NCBI RefSeq assembly: GCF_000204055.1
Contig: NW_006768829.1
Coordinates: 453,232 to 517,231, forward strand
Length of the DNA stretch: 64,000 nt
Source of the DNA: Melampsora larici-populina 98AG31
Taxonomy: Eukaryota > Basidiomycota > Pucciniomycetes > Pucciniales > Melampsoraceae
Direction: 5' to 3'
A program made the translations under genes and the position numbers. The first letter of the stretch is position 1. Each line of letters begins with the position of its first letter. Below are positions 48,420-58,453 of this stretch, in pieces. The notes under the pieces were generated by a model. It was not told the origin of the DNA, made no database searches, and was given only the letters and a program-made list of their open reading frames with translations.

Positions 48420-49534
48420 TCGTGGGGTTGGTCACTAACGGTGTCGGAAATTCATGGCACATCGAATGATGGACATCTTGATCACTTGACAAGCATCATA
48501 CCAATATCTCTTTTTGATTTCTTTGATAGAAAAATTTGTATACATCAATGTAAAAAGCATGAGTTGAGACAATAAAGAATATTCATCAGTTTCAGTAGAA
48601 ACTTCTTGACAAAGTCCAACTGGTTTTCCAATTAACGATATCAACAAGCAATGATCATTGGGAAATGATAACGAAAGAATGAGTTTTTGAAAATGATGAT
48701 TCTTCTAAACTCCGAAGTAAAAATCGAACAAAAAACCTTGCAATCTCTCTCAAAAACCTGGAAAGGAATGTACTTGATAAAAAAAGTCACTATCTTGGTG
48801 GAATAGAGCAAAAGTGTTTCCAAAGAAATTCTTGATCAAGTGAGACTACGACATCTTTTTTTCTTCATCGAAAGTTTTCTCTAACAAGCAAAAGTCAATG
48901 AACTTTTTCTAATTCTTAATCTACATGATCTATTAGTGACCCATCCTAAAATCGCTCCACGACTCATCACACCTGAGCAAAAGAAAGATTTAAACAAGAT
49001 CACCTTTCCCTCTAAACCTTTCAATTTCAACATTTCATCTTGAAAGAAGATCTACTAACCTTCTTCACCAACACTGATACAATCACCCTTTCTACAAATA
49101 TTTTTAGAGAGGAGAAGGATTGGAGCTATTGAATGTGCGTATGCTAGAGTATCATATACTCAAGAAAGCGTCTTTATCTTGTTAAAAGTAAACTTCGCCG
49201 CTGAAGCTATACCAAAATCGTATCTTGCCCTCATTTCAGACTTCTAAATTCAAGTCTTCAAATTAGATGACATTTTACTTTTCGTCCTCTTTTTTCCGTT
49301 CGATTGAGGAGAGTACTTCCATCGGTGCGGACCTTCTAACAGGGCAAACCGCAACTGTAGCTGGACCACGCAATCACAATATTTATCAGCTACTCCGCTG
49401 TCTCATAGGTGCACAAGATTTATACAAAAGTACCAAAGTACAACCTTTTATTGTGCTGTAGGAAGTTCTTGGTAAGATGTCATAGAGAATCTATAGCAAC
49501 TCTTACACTATTGGTCCCAATTTGTTCTACTTAC
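48420..49534. other. 3' region of the guanine deaminase relic, no clear gene
   Basis: The missing C-terminal half of guanine deaminase (metal-binding, SNLxLxSG and GTDxxG blocks) was looked for on the minus strand and not found. Short frames such as the one near 49070-49140 are not convincing. Confidence 0.4.
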
Positions 49535-50473
49535 AATGATGGTACTATGAGCTTTTTCGAGCTCAGGAACACAGTTTTGTCGAATATAGTCAATGAGCTC
49601 AATAGTATCTTTTATAGATTCCTCCACCGAATTTTCCTGATAACTTTCAAATGTTTCATTCCGATCCATCTAGAACCACCAAAAAACAAAATATCAAATC
49701 AACCATCGTCCTTAAACAAAAAAAACCAATCTTTCTGGGTTTTTTGCGGTTCAACTCACATTACATTTTCCAATAAATGCACGTTGACCAGCATTAAAAC
49801 AAACTTGACTTAAAACTTTAGAAGCCGAAGATGTATCGAACTAAAATAACAACAAGTAGTTGTACCTGAATTCAATACTCTTTTCGCCACTTTTTCAAAA
49901 ATCCTTTGTTAATGACCATTAGATGAATACTTTGTTTCTTCTAAAAACGTTATATTCTTAAGCCAATCAAGTACTGAACCGTCATCAATCAATCAAACAA
50001 ACGTAAACCAATGAGGTTTAAGCGGTTTGATTGGGATGAAAGTTTTCGGATTAGATACTCACATTTGTATTGTTGTCCAACTCCTACGTTCGTGTACTGT
50101 GCAGCATCTAAAAACCTCATAAAGATCTCATTAAACATCCAAGCAAACCTTTCCAAACCCCATGAAAAAATCAAGAACTCACGAGTATGAGTATCAATAA
50201 AGCCAGGAATAAGAAACTCTCCATTTCTCAATCTAATGAATCTCAATCGATTAACATCTTCCTCTTGAATCCATTTCTTTTTCAATAAACGTTGAACCGC
50301 ATCACTTTTTCGATTCCATTCTTGATTTGTTAAGTTTTCTTTTTCGATCCCAATGATCTTTCCATTTGAATTAAAAACGATTAAACCGGTTTTGATGATT
50401 TCCAGGTCTTCTGGTGAGATCGAATGGATGAAGGATCCTATCAAGATTGTTATTGTTCCGGACTGTTTTGACA
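49535..50473 (-). pseudogene. GUD1: Guanine deaminase pseudogene
   Basis: Guanine deaminase converts guanine to xanthine. Four exons are recognisable: 50183-50473 (IKTGLIVFNSNGKIIGIE, then GEFLIPGFIDTHT), 50063-50107 (HAAQYTNVGVGQQYK), 49760-49973 (LLDWLKNITFLEETKYSS, IFEKVAKRVLNSGTTTCCY, ASKVLSQVCFNAGQRAFIGKCN) and 49535-49669 (MDRNETFESYQENSVEESI). Splice sites are intact and the THTHAAQY metal-binding start is present. Exon 3 is broken: an in-frame TAA within NGH*QRIF at about 49910, and a 1-nt loss after SSIH. The C-terminal half is missing. Two lesions plus the missing half point to a true pseudogene. The first exon has no ATG of its own (it reads from GTG after an AG), so its start lies upstream, perhaps in the exons at 50570-50892. 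Confidence 0.78.
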
Positions 50474-50569
50474 CTCAATTGAGAGGTTTAGTGATGATCG
50501 ATTGAGATAGGTGTGTGTGTGTGAGTAGATTTAAGAAGAAGAAAAGGGTGATACAGAATTGACTTACAT

Positions 50570-50892
50570 TCAGTTGGATCAGATAAAGTCGAGGTACCAG
50601 CCGATTTACGAGCTCGATCACGAGCACGTTGTTTGGCGCGTCCCTTTTTGGTTGAAGTTGAGATGGCAGTAGAAGGTGTTCGATGTGATGGAATGATCGG
50701 AGTGGTTTGTGACCCGCTTTCTGAATCTGATTCGATTGATTCGACTGCCACTAAACTCACCATGACAGAGATTGGGTCAGTATATTTATTATGGAACGAT
50801 GAGTTGAATGGGTCTATCAACTTACAAGCTTGAAATGAACCACCAGTTGAGAAACCAGGTTTGAGTGAATTGGTTTGATTTGATTTTGGCAT
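50570..50892 (-). CDS. Possible 5' exons joined to the guanine deaminase relic
   Basis: A Met at 50892 starts a Ser/Thr-rich frame (PKSNQTNSLKPGFSTGGSFQA) that can splice at GTAAGT to a second exon with TPIIPSHRTPSTAIS and a very basic patch KKGRAKQRARDRARKS, ending at a GTAAGT donor near 50570. The next acceptor leads into guanine deaminase exon 1. Either this is an unusual N-terminal extension or a separate small basic protein. No family recognised. Confidence 0.35.
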
Positions 50893-53798
50893 CGTACTTG
50901 ATTGGTTGATGAAGTGCTAGTCTGCTAGTCTACTGAATGATAATCTGCTGAGCTGGTATTTCCTTGACTCTTCCCTGTCGTTTGTCTCCAACCCTCTTGA
51001 CCCAAATATGAAAGGTAATCAAAAGCTTAAGTACTACTTACGTTAAGGGGTTAAATACTCAATCAACAAACATTCAAATTTTAACAATTCATCTGGATGC
51101 TTTCACCCTTTTGGTATTTTAGATTCAGGAGTACTTCTCAAGTTGAACGAACTCCTTACTATATCTCTCATTTAAACAATCCATAACATCTCAAATGGCC
51201 TCAATCCATGCAGTTTTAATAAAAAACAAATCATTACCCATCTTCAATGACCTGCGTACCTGTCATGTGTTTCCGACAGTGAAACGCATCCAAAGAGAAG
51301 ATGGAAGGATTTGAAGGCTATCAATCAACTTTTGATTCATTCAAACTACTCTTGATCACACATTGGATTGTTTCCATGTGATTAATACGCCTGAATACGC
51401 ATCAATAAGAAGAAAGCTCCGAGATAATAGCAAACAAAATCCGGACTCCGTGTGATCGGAAATCTCAGCGGAAAATCCTTTACTTCCTCTTAGACTCGTG
51501 TATACCTTGTCAATGAGAGAGGGCAGCTAACCAATTATTGTCCTACTTATCTAGCATAGGGCTGAGATTTGTTCGATCATCTGTGAATCGGATAGAATGC
51601 AGATATTCCGGAGAATGAGAGACCCAGTACAAGATACTTCAGTCAAACTCACAAACCAGCGACCTTTAACTGAAGAAGTCTTTACAAGCAATGTTGTTGA
51701 TCCCGCGAGACTTTACTACGAGAGACTCAGTACAAGATACTTCAGTCAAACTCACAAACCAGCCGCTTCCAACTAAACAATTCCTTACAAGCAATGTTGT
51801 GAATCCCGCGAGACTTATACTTCTTTGATGCATAACTGAGCTGTGCTAAAATACAAGATATGAAATTTCTTGCCTTCTTTTTGGATTTCTTGAGACGAGA
51901 AGATCATAGTGATCTCAGATATCATGACTCGTGAATCTAATCAACAAAAGTCAATTTTGTGTTACTAGGCTCGTTGAGCTGCCTGTAGACCTCACACTAC
52001 TCCGTCAACATCGTATTCAGTAAACTGAAGTGTTGAACTCGAAGTGATGCTGAAGCAGAATACGCCCTCAGAACTTCCTCCTCCAGTCTCAGTTTGGAAG
52101 TTTGGTATGAATGCGAGATACCGGACTGGACTCTGGAATCGAATCGATCCATTCAATGCGATTTGCTTGGGCGTTATAGATAAACACTTTTTACACCACC
52201 AAAAATGCCACAAGAAACTTACACTCAGAACCTCAGAATATCACACGAATCTTAATCTTCAAAATAATGGGAAACTCTTTTAAGACACCTGATTTTCTCA
52301 GGTTTTGTTCAAAGTAGACCCATAAACGAAGATTAAGGAATTTGAAACTTTACCGATTTTTTTCATCAAAGAGAATATGAGCATGCTATAGCCGAGAAGT
52401 TGGATAAGACAATCTTAAGTTGTCAAGAAAGGCTTTGTGAGTTTATTTCTTGATGGGTAATTTGTTAGATCTACTCAATAACATTCCTTGTCAAAAACAT
52501 TCATCTAATCTACCCAATCGGTATGGAAAGGCTCGCTACGTGACAGAAAACCGAGAAAAACCAAGTACTTTGATGTTCAGGACCTCTCCATCATTCCTAG
52601 TTCTGATGAATGAGATTATCTCTTATGGAACCGTGATGGAGTTGGGATGTGACACAGTTGTATCTTGAAGAAATCTCTTGTGTTCATCCTACCTATCTCT
52701 CTACTGTTACGATGGATCGATCTGTTCTGAAAATTGTATGATAACTCCAATCAATGATGGAAAGATTCGCTGGCTGACAAGAGATAATGAATTTGGGGAA
52801 TCCAATCGTGTTGTGGAACTTGGATATGAAATTCATATATGTATATACATAAGCAAATCCCCTCCTGCCTCCGCACCTGTTGTTTTCGTAATGTGGTCTT
52901 GAATGATAAGTCTGACCGATAATCATGTACAAACCAAATGTAAAGAATAAGTTTCAGTTAAAGCGAGGGCTATTGATTTATACACTTTAATGAACGACTC
53001 CTTGCCCCTTTCAATCCCAACTACTTGTTACCATGGAATACTTGAGGGCCAGCCATCGGACCAAGTCGGCAGATCCAAGAGCGACACATGCACAGTTCCT
53101 CACCCATATGGTTGATTTTTCATCATTTGTTTTATCGAAAATATTATAGAGAGACTTAAAGCGATCAAGCAACGCGGATCCCGGATAGATACCATTTACT
53201 GCTGAGATGCTTAAGCTTTGCTGAAGTTAAAGGTATGGTGCTTTTCGCGCGATCTTCGGATTTTGAACTATTCAGTGAATCAGCTTGTGGATATGAAGCT
53301 GAATGAAGCGCGATCTACGATATGAAAGAGAAGCATTGAAAAATGAAAAGCAAAATAGATTTTTAGCCTAACTACGCGGGATCTATTTAGGTCTTTGAGA
53401 AATTAAAGAAAAGCTATCGGACCTGTGAGAATCGGAGATGATTTGGATGTTCAGAACATGAGTTGAGTTTGGAGATTGAGAGCCAAATAAGTCTTTCCAT
53501 CTCTTTCCTCAAAATAGTCGCCAGATGAAATGGTCCCAACTGTAGACAGAGACAAGTAGAACGCTCTTTCGATCTACATGAGGGTATTAGGAAGGATGCA
53601 CGATCCAAATGACTGAATGGAAACGTTAGTTAAATAATCCATTCGGGCTTGAGCAAAGCCTGTTTTTCAACCTCTGAACTTGAAGAGTTTGAATTATTAA
53701 AATTCATGAATAGAGTAGATTGACGCAAGCTGGAAGCGGGTATCAACAATTGAGGTCGAGAAGGGGCAACTATATCGCCTTTATCACATTATTATCTT
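50893..53798. other. Gene-poor region with a 103-bp tandem duplication
   Basis: No gene supported. A minus-strand frame at 51992-52213 ends in a protein-like stretch (SITSSSTLQFTEYD) but has no partner exons I can join. The tandem duplication at 51617-51823 is listed separately. Confidence 0.35.
51617..51823. repeat. Tandem duplication, two units of 103 bp
   Basis: Unit 1 starts at 51617, unit 2 at 51720; each begins 'gagagac-cagtacaagata' and continues through 'cttcagtcaaactcac', 'ttacaagcaatgttgt' and 'atcccgcgagactt'. About 90 percent alike by eye. Confidence 0.8.
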
Positions 53799-53893
53799 TC
53801 TATCCGACACAGACTGATCAGCTCGCGTCAATCAGTACGTATGTATTTCTTCGCGTGTATATAAGCTTTATGATCCAAACAAAAATAATGACT

Positions 53894-53905
53894 CACGTGA
53901 CGCGT
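53894..53905 (+). promoter_or_regulatory. CACGTG E-box followed by ACGCGT (arm B promoter)
   Basis: CACGTGACGCGT reads as an E-box directly followed by an MCB-like ACGCGT, about 185 bp upstream of the start at 54088. A TATA-like 'tataaata' lies at 53941-53948. The first part is also present in arm A. Confidence 0.4.
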
Positions 53906-54087
53906 GTTGAAGCTGATCCGGCAACTCAGTATCTGAGCCATATAAATACCGCTCATCTTTCAGAGCGATCCGAATTTCACTTCATCATCCGTACCACCAG
54001 CTTCCGATTCCATTCCTCCAATCCCCCTTTCACTTTTCTTTACCTTTCACTTCCAATCTCACTTAACAAACTTCTCCGATTTCAAAA

Positions 54088-54785
54088 ATGTCTCTTCCCC
54101 AGTTTAAAAAGATTTCCTTTCGTGATAGTCTTCTCGCTTTTCCATTCTATTTGGTCTTTGCCTTCTGTCTTCACGCCGCCTTATTAAACTTTGGTCATCT
54201 CGAACTTCATCCTGTCACCAACTTCTTCACCGTCTTTGTCTTCGACATTATCTTTACCACCTTCACCTTTCCTCTCTTCTACTTTCTCTACTCTTCCTTC
54301 ATCGATTTCTTATCCTGGATGATGGATCGTCGCTCTCGTAACCAAGATCTCGACATTCCTCTCCATCGATTTTATCCTGCCATCTCTCCACCTATCGCTT
54401 GTTTATGGGCTCCTTTGATTAACGTTACTCGTCCTACTGAACCTCCTTTGACCAACTTACCACCACCTTTTCCCATGCAGGACCCCGACTTTCTTCGTAC
54501 TATCTATGAGCCTCGTCTCAGAGAATATGTACCCCCGATTCAATTATTCGAGGTCTCTGAATCATCTGAAGTCGAAGTATCGAGGCCCTTTGTTCTATTC
54601 GACCTCTCAGACACTACCTCTTCACCATGTATGTCTTCTTCTTCTTCTCCTTCTCCTTGTCTTTCCCTTCCTCTTCTCATTTGATCATTTACTGATTTGT
54701 TTGATTTTGCTCGATTTCAATCACAGCTCAATTTTGTGCGGTGAATGTAGATGAAAACATCTTGGGCTTTGTTCCATTGAATTGA
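54088..54785 (+). CDS. Duplicated membrane protein, 199 residues, unknown (arm B)
   Basis: Two exons (54088-54628, 54727-54785), same structure as the arm-A copy. Starts MSLPQFKKISFRD, with two Phe-rich hydrophobic segments (about 14-35, 44-70), a Pro-rich middle part and an acidic Ser/Glu stretch before exon 2. Differences from arm A are Pro2Ser, a Val/Phe change in the first segment, Pro/His before VTNFF, Asn/Asp and Thr/Ile near residues 80-90. Unspliced read-through would add a Ser-rich tail of different length in each copy because of a repeat length change in the intron. No family recognised. Confidence 0.6.
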
Positions 54786-54960
54786 GGTGAGCACTTCTTT
54801 CCTTTCATTCTTATGAGTTGTGTACTGATTTCTTTCCATTTCTTCATCATGTATAGTTTGATCTTGACTATTTCACATCCTCTCATTTTCTCTATTCCTC
54901 CATGTCTCTGATCTTTGGACATGAGAATTAGCGGATCCTTTCGTCTTTGCTCGTTCACTT

Positions 54961-55254
54961 ATGGAAGAGCAAGATGACTACGCCGTAGGTCCTGGTGGTG
55001 AAGGAATGCACCAGGATGATAAAATTGTAATCGATTTCTCTCCAGATGAATATCTTGTTCAAACTGCCTTATCAACTTCTTCACGTACACTCCTTGTCTT
55101 TATTATTTTATGTAAAACAGTTTTCATCTTCTCTCAACTGTCAATCGTTTCTGAAAAATATACATGTATTGGTTTTTTTGTTATTCATTTTGGGTCTGCT
55201 TTATTGATAACTTGTTATTGTTTGGTACAGATAATTTTCAACTGTGTTTGCTAG
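54961..55254 (+). CDS. Small duplicated frame with membrane segments (arm B)
   Basis: Counterpart of 35170-35481. The first 65 codons match, then arm B runs out of the duplication and continues into unrelated sequence with a second hydrophobic stretch. It may be a fragment. Confidence 0.3.
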   Translation: MEEQDDYAVGPGGEGMHQDDKIVIDFSPDEYLVQTALSTSSRTLLVFIILCKTVFIFSQLSIVSEKYTCIGFFVIHFGSALLITCYCLVQIIFNCVC

Positions 55255-55605
55255 GTAATTCAATGAGGGACTTGTCATCAGAGACTACATAGGTACTTTA
55301 ACTTATGAAAACAGTTTGAGCATAGTATGGTGAGAATTCTCAACAGCTGAATTTGGGTAGTCAGTTAGCCAAATGCCTGCAACTCTGCCCACTCTTTGAG
55401 TCAACTTCATCAATTTTTTTGAGAGCCTCACAACCATACAAGCCCAGACTCAGTGTGGTCCACCAAGCCTATTCGATAACTAACAAAGGATTCTCAGACA
55501 CTCAACTTGTTGTATCTAGAACAGAATTTGCCTTAGCAAAGATGATTTGATAAAAACAACTATTTGTATTTTGACACCTATTGCCATTTTGCCCCCGGTC
55601 CAATT
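55178..55605. other. Boundary between inverted-duplication arm and retroelement
   Basis: About 430 bp. No gene; a 65-codon plus frame has no recognisable domain. Confidence 0.35.
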
Positions 55606-55759
55606 CATCTTTGGCCTGGTGACTTGCTCAGTCTCATTAAATGCCCATTCCTATCTTTCAAGCAATCTCTTGCTAGGTCTAATCCTTTTTTGTGAAAGGC
55701 TTTGACCTGGTGTTTGGGGGGGGCCGTAGGCCGCGGACTGCCTATCAGAGAGAGGTTTT
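55606..55759. repeat. 154-bp direct repeat, distal copy
   Basis: Pairs with 56143-56296 at about 95 percent identity by eye ('catctttggc-tggtgacttg', 'tttcaagcaatctcttgcta', 'gtaggccgcggactgcct'). It lies on the 3' side of the tyrosine-recombinase frame. Confidence 0.85.
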
Positions 55760-56142
55760 TGTGGGCGGGGCGGGTGGGTGGCCCATGAGAACCCTTATAA
55801 CTGTTCCTTTCGCTTTTTGCTTACTTAGTTGTCCCTTCTCAACCGTTGCCTGTTCTTTTCTTTGATTGGCTTTGTAGGGCGGGCGGGATGGTTTTTGAAA
55901 ATAAATGTTTTATTTCTTTTGAAGCTGCTAGCGTTAAATCAAGAGATTTTACAAATTTGAACGTTGAGGTGTATGAGAGAGATGGGTGTATTGAAACTTT
56001 GAAATTGAAATTTTCAAAAGTTTGTACATCCTATCTTCCTGGGGGCCGTGTGTCCCGGCCCCGTCTCTGCTCTCATCCACTGTGTCTCGGGTCCCGATGG
56101 AACTCACCGGTGACGTCGTGCCTTTGGCCACCAGTGTCAATC

Positions 56143-56296
56143 CATCTTTGGCGTGGTGACTTGCTCAGTTCTCATTAAATGCCCATCTCTATCTTTCAAG
56201 CAATCTCTTGCTAGGTCTAATCTTTTTTTGTGAAAGGCTTTGACCTGGTGTTTGGGGGGGGCGTAGGCCGCGGACTGCCTGTCAGAGAGAGGTTTT
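56143..56296. repeat. 154-bp direct repeat, proximal copy
   Basis: Same unit as 55606-55759, separated by 383 bp of unrelated sequence. The arrangement could be B1-A2-B2 of a split direct repeat element. Confidence 0.85.
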
Positions 56297-56577
56297 CTAC
56301 CTCCAGCTCTCTGGATGGATGGCGTCCTGAGCCTGTCAAAAACCTATCTATGACAGCGGTACAGAGGGTCTTGTTATCTCCGAACCATATTTTCCCCAAT
56401 GAATACTATAAACTTTAAATTTACATGTATGCACATCTCCCCTGTATTTCCCCCCATTCATTCTGAATCTTAACTTACCTTCAGTTCACTTCTTCTCTTC
56501 CCTTCCATTGCATGGTTCTATCTGATCTACAAGCATGTATCAAATCAGTCTCTTTCCACTTCTTGTTTCTCAGATCC

Positions 56578-57666
56578 TCACTTACAATCTTTCAACTTTA
56601 ACAGTTTCCACAGCTCTTTGGTCTCTTTCTTTTCTTCTGTGTTATATTTTCTTAAGTACGGTTGGTACGCTTTTGACTTCCAACATCCTATTGTTGTTAT
56701 CTCTTCTATTGACTTCTTTTTGTTCCATCTCAGTGTTGCACCTCCCACTCTGAATGAGTGTCCTGAAAGTTTTTCTTCTTCGTTCTTTCCCCAGACTCTC
56801 CTATAGATTCCTAAAAGTTTTGTTTTCAATATCACGCTCCTGGTTCCATTGCGTTCTATATAAGAGAATAGGGGGTCTTTAGGACCTGTTTTGTTATCTT
56901 CCACCATCCTTTCTAGAGCACTGGTTGGGTCGAGGTAAGATTTTTGGTCCATCAACTTTATGTATTGTGTTTGTCCCGGAGCTGCGGTTTTTGTGTTATA
57001 CAAGGTTATCATTGCAACATTCTTATTTGGCCATTGTACGTCCTTCCTCCGTATTAACTTCTTATTTTTGTCATTTGATACTAATTCTCCTAAACGTGCC
57101 ATACCCCAAAATGCTACCAGGGCTATTGTTAAGGCTACTTGGTCCCTCTTGTTCCCATTTGATAGATGACGTAGAAGTTGTATCAGGTGTCTTAACAATA
57201 CTGGTCTCTTCTGCTCTTTCTCCAACTCTCTCAAAGCGACTTCTGCCAGTTTTGATGATTTTAGTGATACACTTAGTTTCAGCTGATTGTACCTTGGGTA
57301 TTGCTTGTCGTGGAATAGGTGCCAGCACTTAATTCCAGTCAGGTACTTCTTAATGGTCTCCACTTCTATACTCGAGCTCTTATTCATCTGACTTGGTTTT
57401 TCTTTCTTGTCTAATTTCTTTCCTGCCCAGACCACGAACTCGTACAAGGTGTTTATGGATAGAGGTAATAATTTTTTCCGTGAGTACTTCTTTTCCGCCG
57501 CAAACTTCATCAATTTCGATACTCCACTGTTGTAGTTGATTAAAGTAGTTGGTGCCCAACCTCCTGACATCATGTGGACTTGAATCTCATTCTCTTTCCA
57601 GTTCCAATCTCCATTTGCGTCTTGTAGGAACCGACTGATTTTCTTTTTGATAATAGGTGAGATCAT
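56578..57666 (-). CDS. Tyrosine recombinase of a DIRS/Ngaro-like element
   Basis: Intact 362-residue frame that would integrate the element's circular DNA. An N-terminal SAM-like helical region (about 35-150: WAPTTLINYNSGVSKLMKF) is followed by the catalytic domain: Arg191 in MARLGEL, His303 and Arg306 in GHSFRVGGAT, Trp329 and the nucleophile candidate Tyr337 in SKAYQPYLRKY. All are in the family order. The start ATG overlaps the stop of the RNase H frame (ATGA at 57663-57666), suggesting coupled translation. Lysine-rich. No stop codons, in contrast to the RNase H part. Confidence 0.85.
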   Translation of the reverse strand: MISPIIKKKISRFLQDANGDWNWKENEIQVHMMSGGWAPTTLINYNSGVSKLMKFAAEKKYSRKKLLPLSINTLYEFVVWAGKKLDKKEKPSQMNKSSSIEVETIKKYLTGIKCWHLFHDKQYPRYNQLKLSVSLKSSKLAEVALRELEKEQKRPVLLRHLIQLLRHLSNGNKRDQVALTIALVAFWGMARLGELVSNDKNKKLIRRKDVQWPNKNVAMITLYNTKTAAPGQTQYIKLMDQKSYLDPTSALERMVEDNKTGPKDPLFSYIERNGTRSVILKTKLLGIYRRVWGKNEEEKLSGHSFRVGGATLRWNKKKSIEEITTIGCWKSKAYQPYLRKYNTEEKKETKELWKLLKLKDCK

Positions 57667-58085
57667 GCTAGTTCTAACAACTGTTGAAGATCGTTGGGTA
57701 GAGTTATGTCCAACCTATCTCCTACTTTGTCTTTGGTATTCACTTCTCTCAAAAGTCCGTCGGCATTGTTGTTCCCTGAATTGACTCTCTCTTTGGTGAT
57801 GTCGCACTGGAGTTTCAAAAGTAAGTCCTGGATCTTCTTCCACTATTCATTGACTTGTTCACTTTTTGACCTTCTTTTGTTAATTGTTGATTCAGTAGTG
57901 GTATTGTCTGTCTTTACCCAGAAGTTCCTCCCTTTCGTCTTGGTTGAAACCTACAGCATCAAGAGTCTGATCCTAATGGCGGCTGTTTCAGCCCAAGCGA
58001 TGTCTCTACTTGTTTCATCCGCTCTCAGGCCAATTGTCTTCCAGTTGTCCTTCAATTCAAAACGTGTCCATCCAAAGTCTAGGAG
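57663..58085 (-). pseudogene. Retroelement RNase H, 3' part, with two stops
   Basis: Reads DFGWTRFELKDNWKTIGLRAD, IAWAETAAIRI, VKTDNTTTESTINKRRSKS, IQDLLLKLQCDITKERVNSG and NADGLL. This matches the RNase H of DIRS-like elements, including the TDNT active-site region and the closing NxADxLxR motif. Two TAG stops (57951-57953 and 57843-57845) fall where CAG is likely, both C-to-T changes. Ends at the ATGA overlap with the recombinase. Confidence 0.8.
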
Positions 58086-58250
58086 CAACGATGGGCCGGT
58101 GCGCTGCGTTGCGCGCAACGCAATTCATCGATTTCAGGTCCATAATCCCACAACGCAACGGGCAAAGGCAAAGGCCGTTGCTTTGCGCGCAACGCAAAAA
58201 GCCGTTGCCCCGGTTGCTCGACTGACGTTGCTCTCAGAGTTGCTCACAGG
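58086..58250. repeat. hAT left subterminal GCAACG cluster
   Basis: GC-rich end with several GCAACG/CGTTGC hexamers, including palindromic 'gttgcgcgcaac' twice. These are probable transposase-binding subterminal repeats. Confidence 0.6.
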
Positions 58251-58453
58251 GGGACCAATGTTAAACAAAACTGGCATAGGCATAGGCATATATTTCATAG
58301 GCAGTAAGTATATAAAAAGGGCATAAGGCATAGGTTACAAAAGATAGAAATAGTACAAAAGATAGAAATAGTACGATTAAAAAAGTAAGATTGGAAAGAC
58401 AATGTTTGAAAAGATCGATGAATGATTAAAAATCACCTTTCTTTTGACTACAT

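Larger units (their letters stand above)
53799..55177 (+). repeat. Inverted duplication, arm B
   Basis: Reverse-orientation partner of 35262-36631, about 17 kb away. Promoter, membrane-protein gene and downstream frame all correspond. The right end is at 'tacatgtattggtttttt'. Confidence 0.9.

Noticed and set aside
56535..57332. Plus-strand frames over the recombinase region
   Set aside because: They are antisense shadows of the tyrosine recombinase, which has all catalytic motifs on the minus strand.
57694..58326. 210-codon plus-strand frame crossing the hAT left end
   Set aside because: It runs across the retroelement-hAT junction; RNase H motifs are on the opposite strand.
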